From Bacteroidia bacterium (GTDB lineage Bacteria > Bacteroidota > Bacteroidia > Cytophagales > Cyclobacteriaceae), in the NCBI GenBank assembly GCA_016650355.1, contig JAENVX010000268.1:1-12302 (forward strand): a stretch of 12,302 nt of DNA, given 5' to 3'. Below, piece after piece: positions 1 through 6,210 of the stretch; position 1 is the stretch's first letter, and each line of letters starts with the position of its first letter. A program made the translations under genes and the position numbers. Below the pieces are notes generated by a model. The model was given only the letters and a program-made list of their open reading frames with translations. It made no database searches and was not told where the DNA came from.

Positions 1-1
1 G

Positions 2-1849
2 GGAGCAGAGCACGGACCAGAAATTGATCCTTTCATTGCATCAAATATAGTGGTGATAAAAGATGCATCGGCAATTAAATATGGAACCGATGCGTTGGGA
101 GGAGTTGTCGTTGTCAACCCACCTGATCTTCCCGAAAAAAGTGGCTTGGGTGGTTCCGTTAATACGATTGTGCAAAGTAATGGAAGGTCAGGAACGTTCT
201 CGGGGCTACTGGAAGGTGGCATTAAAAAATATGATGGATGGGGATGGCGCGTGCAGGGAACAGCAAAACGAATCGGAGATTTCAAAACTCCAACATATCA
301 CCTCACCAATACCGGAATAAAAGAACTCGATTTTTCAGGTGCCACAGGCTATCATGCCAAGAAGTATGGTATCGAAGTTTTCTACAGTCACTTTCAAACG
401 CAACTTGGTATACTCCAAGGAACATCCATCAGCAACCTGGACGACCTCGTAGCTGCAATGGAGCGTGAGCCCCCGCAGTATACTTCAGGATTTGGTTACA
501 CCATCAGTGAACCAAGGCAAGAAGTAAGTCATAATCTAGTAAAACTCAATGGCCACATCGAAACTGAAAAAGGAGAATGGCGAATTCAGTATGGATTTCA
601 AAACAACAACCGCAAGGAATTCGATATTCGCAAAGCAGGGCTTTCACAAATTCCATCAATTGATTTACAACTCAATACCCATACGGTGGAGACAGAATAT
701 GAAATAATAAATGATAATAACAGTTTCTGTGTTGGTGGAACCGGAATGATTCAGGACAATGCAAATATTTCTGGAACTCAAAGAATCCCCTTCATACCCA
801 ACTACACAAATTTATCCGCTGGTGTTTTTGCTGTATCCACTTTTCAAATTCATCGCTGGGCGGTAGACTTTGGCGCGCGATACGACTATCGAACCTATAA
901 CGTTGCAGGATATGACTATAAAAACACCCTATATAAAGCAAACTTATTTTTTCAAAATGCCAGCGCAACTTTTGGTGCATCCATTCCGCTCAATAAAAAA
1001 CAATCTTACAGTATCAATGTAAGCAGTGCCTGGCGCCCTCCACACGTAGCTGAGTTATACAGTCTGGGAACACACCAAAGTGCCGCAGCCATTGAATATG
1101 GATTGCTATTAAATGATTCCACCAATGAAGTAATGAACATTGACGATGTATCATTCAAGGTTGAGAACGCCCTGAAATGGGTAAACACTTATCAGTATAA
1201 TTCAGATCGGTTTAAAGTTGAGGTTTCTGGTTACATAAATTATATCTTTAATTACATATACTTGCGCCCCACAGGCATAACACAAAATGTGCGAGGCGCG
1301 TATCCCTATTTCCGATACACTCAAACAGATGCATCCTTTTTAGGAATTGATTTTTCAGGCATTTGGCAATTACAGCCACGCCTTAAAGTAAGTTCAAAAA
1401 TGTCGTTGCTACGCGCAACAGATGAAGGGAATAATGATTATCTGGTATTTATTCCTGCTAGCCGCATTGAAGCCGCTATCCGTTTTGAAGAACCAAAGCG
1501 CTATGCCGCAAAGAATTTCTTTATCGAATCGAAAATAAAATACGTGGCAAAACAACATCGGGCACCGCGTGTTGTTACGGTGCGTGAAATACAAGATGCC
1601 AATGAAATGGGCATGGGTCTTTTTGCTGCTAACTCTTCCAACTTCGATTTCATGGAAGCCCCTGCAGGTTATTATCTGTGGAATTTATCAACGGGCTTCT
1701 CTCTGAACAGAGAAAAAGTAAGATACGATTTCCGGGTAGCAGCCGAAAATATTTTAAACACAACCTATCGGGAATATACCAATCGCTTCCGCTACTATGC
1801 AAATGATATCGGACGCAATTACGTTGTTTCAATTAAGTGCATTTTCTAA
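2..1849 (+). CDS. TonB-dependent outer-membrane receptor, 5'-truncated by the window
   Basis: Partial gene: the reading frame is open from base 2 and the true start lies upstream. A GTG at position 50 is only an internal valine codon. About 615 residues are visible. The first 40 or so residues are the end of an N-terminal plug domain: EHGPEIDPF, then a stretch ending KYGTDALGGVVVV that resembles the plug of TonB receptors. The rest is rich in alternating aromatic and polar residues as in a 22-strand barrel, and the protein ends in a terminal Phe (VSIKCIF), as expected for a BAM substrate. Such receptors import metal chelates, vitamins or glycans using TonB energy. The substrate cannot be told from sequence. 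Its location beside a DtxR/MntR-type regulator suggests metal uptake, which is an inference. A lipoprotein gene follows after 17 bases and is probably co-transcribed. Confidence 0.9.
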   Translation, partial: GAEHGPEIDPFIASNIVVIKDASAIKYGTDALGGVVVVNPPDLPEKSGLGGSVNTIVQSNGRSGTFSGLLEGGIKKYDGWGWRVQGTAKRIGDFKTPTYHLTNTGIKELDFSGATGYHAKKYGIEVFYSHFQTQLGILQGTSISNLDDLVAAMEREPPQYTSGFGYTISEPRQEVSHNLVKLNGHIETEKGEWRIQYGFQNNNRKEFDIRKAGLSQIPSIDLQLNTHTVETEYEIINDNNSFCVGGTGMIQDNANISGTQRIPFIPNYTNLSAGVFAVSTFQIHRWAVDFGARYDYRTYNVAGYDYKNTLYKANLFFQNASATFGASIPLNKKQSYSINVSSAWRPPHVAELYSLGTHQSAAAIEYGLLLNDSTNEVMNIDDVSFKVENALKWVNTYQYNSDRFKVEVSGYINYIFNYIYLRPTGITQNVRGAYPYFRYTQTDASFLGIDFSGIWQLQPRLKVSSKMSLLRATDEGNNDYLVFIPASRIEAAIRFEEPKRYAAKNFFIESKIKYVAKQHRAPRVVTVREIQDANEMGMGLFAANSSNFDFMEAPAGYYLWNLSTGFSLNREKVRYDFRVAAENILNTTYREYTNRFRYYANDIGRNYVVSIKCIF

Positions 1850-1866
1850 ATAATTACAACACAATA

Positions 1867-2517
1867 ATGAAACTAGATTCATCGCATCCGCAAAATAATA
1901 CTGCAAGGCTTTTGACGATAATACTACTCTATTCCTTTTCAATGTTTTTGGGTTGTGCGAAAGAGGATCCGCAAAAAGAAGCTGTTCCGGAATTAATTAC
2001 AGAGGCAATATTGACGTTTACTCCCAAAGGGGGAGGCAATAGCGTGGTGGTAACAGCATCTGACCCCGATGGAGAAGGCGTTCAGAATATTAAAGTAAAC
2101 GGATCGATAAATTTATTGGGCAATAAAACCTACTTGCTCACAATAGATTTAATTAATGGTCTGGCAGATCCAACAACTCCCGAATACAACATCTCCGATG
2201 AAATTGAGAAAGAGGGAGATGAACATATCCTTTTTTTCTCCTGGACCAACAATGCTTACGCCAATCCTGCGGGTAACGGAAACATCGATAATCGCAAAGA
2301 TCCGGTTAATTATTCAGGCGACACAAATTCTAAAGATGCTAACGGATTGGCACTGGGATTAACAACCATCTGGACAACTGAAATGATAACGGGTGCAACC
2401 ATAGAAAGTTCTTTTCGGCTTATGTTGAAACATCAGCCAGGGTTGAAAACGGATACATCGGATTCTAATATGGGTGAAACAGATTTAGATATAACCTTTA
2501 CATTGAATATTATTTAG
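1867..2517 (+). CDS. Probable surface-exposed lipoprotein, function unknown
   Basis: Predicted 216-residue lipoprotein. I chose the ATG at 1867, 17 bases after the receptor stop; an in-frame GTG at 1837 would overlap the receptor and adds a non-signal-like extension. A hydrophobic segment (residues about 14-28) ends in a lipobox FLGC with the lipidated Cys at residue 30. The residues after it are A-K-E-D-P, matching the Bacteroidota lipoprotein export signal X-K-(D/E)2-X, so surface exposure is likely. The mature part is acidic, Asn/Gly/Thr-rich and has no catalytic motif that I recognise; it looks like a beta-rich domain (for example TASDPDGEG). It probably partners the upstream TonB receptor, as lipoproteins encoded beside such receptors often do. 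That role is inferred only from context. Confidence 0.8.
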   Translation: MKLDSSHPQNNTARLLTIILLYSFSMFLGCAKEDPQKEAVPELITEAILTFTPKGGGNSVVVTASDPDGEGVQNIKVNGSINLLGNKTYLLTIDLINGLADPTTPEYNISDEIEKEGDEHILFFSWTNNAYANPAGNGNIDNRKDPVNYSGDTNSKDANGLALGLTTIWTTEMITGATIESSFRLMLKHQPGLKTDTSDSNMGETDLDITFTLNII

Positions 2518-2554
2518 CAGATGCAATTGGATATGTTGGCACAAACAGCAGGGA

Positions 2555-3208
2555 TTAGACCTCTACCCAAATACGCTCAGCCACCTGGTGCGTCAGCATT
2601 AAGTCTGTCTTAGATTTATTTGTTAGCACAACCGAGCCATCGTAAACTTCTTTTCTTTTTACAAGTACCTTTTCTCCTATGAAAAGTCCTTTGCTATTCA
2701 GATGATCAAGGAAAGACTTCTTATCATCCGAAACTGCCAAAATTCTTACGGTGACACCTTCGTTTACTCCGCTAAGTGGAATGCGCTTGTCGTTGAAAAT
2801 CTTTCCATTTATGTCCGGAATAGGTTCACCATGTGGATCTACTTTGGGATAGTTCAACATTTCATCAATTCGATTGTAAAATCGATTTGAATCAACGTGC
2901 TCAAGTTGCTCCGCAATATCATGTACTTCTTCCCACCCTAACTCCATTATTTTCACTAAAAATAATTCAGCCAGACGATGTTTTCTTATTATGGATAGTG
3001 CTTCTTTCTTTCCTTTCTCTGTGAGGCGAATACCTTTATAGGGTGCATACGACACCATTTTCTTTGCCCCTAATTTTTTCATCATGCTATTAACGGAAGG
3101 AAGCTTCACCGCCAATTTCTTAGCCAGTTCAGAAACAAAAACCTCACCAGTGGCCTGCGACAGCGCATAAATGGACTTAATATAGTTTTCTTCGGTTAGC
3201 GACCCCAT
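2555..3208 (-). CDS. DtxR/MntR-family metal-dependent transcriptional regulator
   Basis: A 217-residue protein with the three-part DtxR/IdeR layout: an N-terminal winged helix (residues 1-65, with VSELAKKLAVKLPSVNSMMK as the HTH), a metal-binding dimerisation domain (about 66-135), and a C-terminal FeoA/SH3-like domain (about 144-217). By alignment from memory to DtxR and MntR, likely metal ligands are H77 and E81 (KHRLAE), H96 (VHD), and E100, E103 and H104 (AEQLEH). The E at 100 rather than Cys is MntR-like. Residues 8 and 11 are Asn and Lys, where Bacillus MntR has the ligands Asp8 and Glu11. Family members repress metal-uptake genes when bound to Mn(II) or Fe(II). The gene is convergent with the lipoprotein gene and divergent from the cytochrome operon, with a palindrome in the shared upstream region that could be its operator. 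The symbol mntR is plausible but the metal specificity is not proven. Confidence 0.9.
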   Translation of the reverse strand: MGSLTEENYIKSIYALSQATGEVFVSELAKKLAVKLPSVNSMMKKLGAKKMVSYAPYKGIRLTEKGKKEALSIIRKHRLAELFLVKIMELGWEEVHDIAEQLEHVDSNRFYNRIDEMLNYPKVDPHGEPIPDINGKIFNDKRIPLSGVNEGVTVRILAVSDDKKSFLDHLNSKGLFIGEKVLVKRKEVYDGSVVLTNKSKTDLMLTHQVAERIWVEV

Positions 3209-3238
3209 ATCAGCAAATTTTACGTAAAAATAACATTA

Positions 3239-3246
3239 CAAAGATA
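3239..3246 (-). promoter_or_regulatory. Candidate -7 box for the DtxR-family regulator gene
   Basis: On the minus strand this reads TATCTTTG, an exact fit to the Bacteroidota -7 consensus TAnnTTTG, about 30 bases upstream of the regulator ATG. No clear TTTG is visible 19-21 bases further upstream; that position overlaps the palindrome at 3264-3281. The match could be chance in AT-rich DNA. Confidence 0.4.
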
Positions 3247-3261
3247 AATCGTTCAAATTAA

Positions 3262-3292
3262 TTTGTTAGAAGCATCTAACATTTTAATTTTG
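3262..3292 (+). promoter_or_regulatory. Bacteroidota-type promoter of the cytochrome-Rieske-porin-ATPase operon
   Basis: A TTTG at 3262-3265 and TAATTTTG at 3285-3292 are separated by 19 bases, which fits the Bacteroidota housekeeping promoter (TTTG, N19-21, TAnnTTTG) exactly. Transcription would begin near 3299, leaving a leader of about 10 bases before the ATG at 3311. That placement also argues against an earlier TTG start at 3263. The spacer between the two boxes is almost filled by the palindrome at 3264-3281. Confidence 0.65.
3264..3281. promoter_or_regulatory. 18-bp palindrome, candidate DtxR/MntR-family operator
   Basis: The sequence TGTTAGAAGCATCTAACA has 7-bp inverted arms (TGTTAGA and TCTAACA) around AGCA, whose central GC also pairs; only one symmetric base pair fails. 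Size and the TTAG...CTAA character resemble DtxR/IdeR operators. It lies between the predicted -33 and -7 boxes of the operon and about 56 bases upstream of the divergent DtxR-family gene, so one dimer or dimer pair could block the operon and influence the regulator gene itself. The binding protein is inferred from position and symmetry, not demonstrated. Confidence 0.6.
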
Positions 3293-3310
3293 CCTATCTT
3301 AATAAACGAA

Positions 3311-4504
3311 ATGAAAGGACGACTACCGGTATTGGCTTTCGCATGTGCGTTGCTATTACTAGCTTCTTGTGAGAAATTTGAGCCAATTGCTCCAAATGAC
3401 GCGGCTATTCTTGATGGCGCGCTCAGTGGACTTACTGAAGCGGAAAACTTTCGATTTCAGAAGGGAGACATTGCATTCAATGATGAAATATTTACCACAG
3501 CAAATGGATTGGGACCACTGTTTGTAGCCACTTCTTGCGGAAGTTGCCATGCACGTGACGGTAAAGGACATCCATTTACTACCCTGACACGTTTCGGTCA
3601 GATTGATGGAAATGGAAATTTATTTCTCAATTCCGGGGGGCCACAATTGCAGCACCGTGCAATTCCTGGATTTACCCCCGAACAGATTCCATCAGGTGCT
3701 ACTTCATCAAAAATAATCCCACCTGCCATTACGGGACTTGGATTTTTAGATGCCGTGACGGACTCAGATATTTTAGCGTGGGCAGATCCGGATGATTTAG
3801 ATGGAGACGGGATAAGTGGCACCGCTAATTGGGTTGAACTAAAAAGTTATGTGGTGCCTCGTGCAAACAGTGTATTTCAAAATGGAAAATATATAGCACG
3901 ATTTGGACAAAAGGGAGCAGCCTATGACCTACTACAACAAACAGCTCAAGCATATAATCAGGATATAGGAATAACCTCTTTCTTCGAACCTTTCGATACT
4001 TATTCAGGAGTTAAATTTGATCCAGAAATCTCTAGCCAAGCGATCCATGATGTAGTATTCTATCTAAAAACACTTAAAGCGCCACTCCCCAGATCCGAGG
4101 GTGAAGCAATTAAGAGCGGGAAACAGCTCTTTATTAGTAGCGGTTGCGGCAAGTGCCATCGGGCAGAGATGAAAACAGGGAACTCCTTCATAGCATCCCT
4201 GTCGAACAAAACATTTTATCCCTATACCGATTTGCTCTTGCACGACATGGGCACTGGCCTTGACGATGGATATACTGAAGGATCTGCGAAGACTGCAGAA
4301 TGGCGCACTCCTGCTCTTTGGGGCTTGGGCCTATCCAAAAATTCTCAAGGCGGACACTATTTTCTATTGCACGATGGGCGGGCAAAAAGTATTGAGGAAG
4401 CAATCCTGTTTCATGGTGGTGAGGGAAATCAAAGTAGAGAAAGCTTTACTTCTCTATCAGGTGATGAGAAGGAGAAAGTGATCAACTTTTTAGAAAGTTT
4501 ATAA
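3311..4504 (+). CDS. Di-heme c-type cytochrome lipoprotein, DHOR/thiol-oxidoreductase (DUF1111) family
   Basis: A 397-residue protein from the ATG at 3311; a TTG at 3263 would precede the predicted transcription start. The signal peptide ends in a lipobox LASC with lipidated Cys20. Two c-type heme motifs are present: CGSCH at residues 76-80, inside the family-typical GLGPLFVATSCGSCH context, and CGKCH at 279-283. The C-terminal half carries YTDLLLHDMG (305-314) and EWRTPALWGLG (330-340), which are characteristic of this family and related to MauG/cytochrome c peroxidase di-heme enzymes. An acidic DPDDLDGDG loop (159-167) could bind calcium. The protein is membrane-anchored in the periplasm or outer membrane; its physiological electron partner is unknown. 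It is the first gene of a four-gene operon and lies 5 bases before a Rieske protein gene, a plausible redox partner by context. Slightly shorter than many family members, but all key motifs are intact. Confidence 0.9.
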   Translation: MKGRLPVLAFACALLLLASCEKFEPIAPNDAAILDGALSGLTEAENFRFQKGDIAFNDEIFTTANGLGPLFVATSCGSCHARDGKGHPFTTLTRFGQIDGNGNLFLNSGGPQLQHRAIPGFTPEQIPSGATSSKIIPPAITGLGFLDAVTDSDILAWADPDDLDGDGISGTANWVELKSYVVPRANSVFQNGKYIARFGQKGAAYDLLQQTAQAYNQDIGITSFFEPFDTYSGVKFDPEISSQAIHDVVFYLKTLKAPLPRSEGEAIKSGKQLFISSGCGKCHRAEMKTGNSFIASLSNKTFYPYTDLLLHDMGTGLDDGYTEGSAKTAEWRTPALWGLGLSKNSQGGHYFLLHDGRAKSIEEAILFHGGEGNQSRESFTSLSGDEKEKVINFLESL

Positions 4505-4509
4505 AGATC

Positions 4510-4956
4510 ATGAACAGAAGAGAATTTGTTAAACAGAGTTGTGCCCTATGCATAAGTGGTGGAATCATACCAGTTGCATTGGCCAGCTGTCAAAGTACGC
4601 ATTATGTAAATGGAATGGTAGAACCAAATGGAATTTCAATATTAACAACCGAATTCAACTACATTCAAAAAGAAAAGGAATTGACGAGGCAATTTATTAT
4701 TGTACAGAATGACAAGCTGGAATTTCCGATTTATGTATACAGATTTTCGGACACCGAATACAGTGCTTTGTGGATGAAATGTTCGCATCAGGGTGCCGAG
4801 TTGCAAGCATCAGGTGATCATTTACAATGCCCGAGTCATGGCAGTGAATTCAACAACAAAGGAATAGTAAGCAATGGTCCAGCTGAGAGAAATCTTCGTT
4901 CATTTCAGGTTTCTCCTATAGAAAACAAAATAGTAATTGACTTACGTCAATCATGA
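4510..4956 (+). CDS. Tat-exported Rieske [2Fe-2S] protein
   Basis: A 148-residue protein. The N-terminus MNRREFVKQS is a twin-arginine signal followed by a hydrophobic stretch; LASC with Cys27 could also serve as a lipobox, so it may be a Tat-exported lipoprotein. The Rieske cluster ligands are C91 and H93 (CSHQG) and C107 and H110 (CPSHGS), followed by the typical GPAERNLRSFQV strand. It lacks the extra cysteine pair that forms a disulfide in bc1-complex Rieske proteins, so it is not a bc1/b6f subunit; the Ser after HG is kept, while the usual Tyr two residues later is Phe. Folding before export fits a cofactor-bearing Tat substrate. The ATG overlaps nothing upstream (5-base gap), and its TGA overlaps the porin ATG (ATGA), implying translational coupling. 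Likely role: periplasmic electron transfer with the di-heme cytochrome (inference). Confidence 0.9.
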   Translation: MNRREFVKQSCALCISGGIIPVALASCQSTHYVNGMVEPNGISILTTEFNYIQKEKELTRQFIIVQNDKLEFPIYVYRFSDTEYSALWMKCSHQGAELQASGDHLQCPSHGSEFNNKGIVSNGPAERNLRSFQVSPIENKIVIDLRQS

Positions 4957-6185
4957 GAAACATTATTACACTTACGGTGTTTATTTATTTTTCCGGCAGT
5001 GTGCTAGTTCATGCACAGATTGATTCTACATTGTTAAGAAGAACAAATCAGGATACCTCTAAACTTCTTCTGAATATGGACGCAGTATACAACCGTCCTT
5101 TTCTTGCTACTAACAAAGTGCCTGTAGCGCTTGGAGGATATGTTGAAGCCAATTGGCAACACTTAGGAACTGATGGTGTCACAGAAGGGCATCAATTTCA
5201 AATGAGACGGCTCACACTGTTTGTTGCCTCTGGCATTTCAAGACGGATCAAATTTCTCTCTGAAATTGAATTTGAAGATGGGACAAAAGAAATAAATATA
5301 GAATTTGCTTCCGTGGATATAGAGTTCCATCCTATGTTCAACTTAAGGGGTGGGGTGGTAATGAATCCTATTGGCGCATTCAATCAAAACCATGATGGAC
5401 CCAAGTGGGAATTTATTGACCGGCCAGTCTCTGCCACGGAAATGCTACCCGCAACCTGGAGTAATGTTGGATTTGGACTCTATGGTAAAAAATATAATCA
5501 GAATTGGGTCTATGCATATGAATTTTATTTGACCAATGGCTTTGATGACCAGATAATTTCCAATGACCAGAATAAAACTTTCCTTCCGGCCACAAAACAA
5601 AATCGAGACCGATTTGAAGAAAGTTCTAATGGGGTTCCATTGATCACAGGTAAAGTAGGTCTACGAAATAAAATAATTGGTGAGTTAGGGCTTTCCTACA
5701 TGGGTGGTGTCTACAACAAATTTCAAGATGATGGCTTAGTACTTGATGAACGAAGAAGAGTAAATACATGGGTGGTGGATTTTAACACCACCCTACCGAA
5801 GATCAAAACTTATGTTGTTACAGAATGGGCTTTCGTTAAAGTAAATGTGCCCGATACGTACACACAACAATATGGAAAAAAACAGGCTGGCGGTTTCTTA
5901 GATATTGTTCAGCCAATCATCAGAAAAAATATTTTCGGCTTCGAGAAGTCCGTCCTCAACGGAGTATGCAGATTTGAATATGTGGATTGGAACATTGGGA
6001 AGTTCACCGAAACAAATGGAAACATAAGCGAAGATTTTGTTTCCGTTGTGCCAGGTATAAGTTGGAGGCCTACACCTCAGACAGTGATCCGGCTTAACTA
6101 TCGTTACAATTGGACAACCGATTTGTTGGGCAACCCTTCATCAAAAACTGCTGGCTTTCAGTTTGGATTTTCATCATATTTCTAG
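4953..6185 (+). CDS. Outer-membrane porin, OprO/OprP-like family
   Basis: A 410-residue protein with a Sec signal peptide whose cleavage is likely after VHA at residue 21. The mature chain has the features of a 16-strand-type porin: GGYVEANWQHL early on, EGHQFQMRRLTLFVASGI, then FLSEIEFEDG, and a GGVVMNPIGAFNQNHDGP segment resembling the family often labelled phosphate-selective porin O/P. It ends in ...FQFGFSSYF with a terminal Phe expected for outer-membrane insertion. The label phosphate-selective is a family name only; many Bacteroidota members have no known substrate. The start codon overlaps the Rieske stop, and the P-type ATPase follows, so it probably gives the operon an outer-membrane passage for the metal or substrate handled by the module (inference). 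Confidence 0.85.
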   Translation: MRNIITLTVFIYFSGSVLVHAQIDSTLLRRTNQDTSKLLLNMDAVYNRPFLATNKVPVALGGYVEANWQHLGTDGVTEGHQFQMRRLTLFVASGISRRIKFLSEIEFEDGTKEINIEFASVDIEFHPMFNLRGGVVMNPIGAFNQNHDGPKWEFIDRPVSATEMLPATWSNVGFGLYGKKYNQNWVYAYEFYLTNGFDDQIISNDQNKTFLPATKQNRDRFEESSNGVPLITGKVGLRNKIIGELGLSYMGGVYNKFQDDGLVLDERRRVNTWVVDFNTTLPKIKTYVVTEWAFVKVNVPDTYTQQYGKKQAGGFLDIVQPIIRKNIFGFEKSVLNGVCRFEYVDWNIGKFTETNGNISEDFVSVVPGISWRPTPQTVIRLNYRYNWTTDLLGNPSSKTAGFQFGFSSYF

Positions 6186-6210
6186 GAGGAGTTCATTTAC
6201 ACAATGATAC

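Noticed and set aside
50..52. GTG as the start of the TonB receptor
   Set aside because: The same frame stays open back to base 2 and encodes plug-domain residues (EHGPEIDPF), so this is an internal valine codon of a truncated gene.
1837..1866. GTG start for the lipoprotein, overlapping the receptor end
   Set aside because: It adds a polar N-terminus without signal-peptide logic; the ATG at 1867 places the hydrophobic region and lipobox more typically.
2518..2554. Bidirectional terminator between the lipoprotein and the regulator
   Set aside because: No stable stem with a T-run could be seen in the 37-base convergent gap.
3263..3310. TTG start for the di-heme cytochrome
   Set aside because: It lies within the predicted promoter and palindrome, upstream of the likely transcription start, and the ATG at 3311 gives a clean lipoprotein signal.
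4953..6185. Naming the porin as phosphate-specific
   Set aside because: OprO/OprP-like similarity is a family label; no phosphate-regulation context or substrate residues can be confirmed here.
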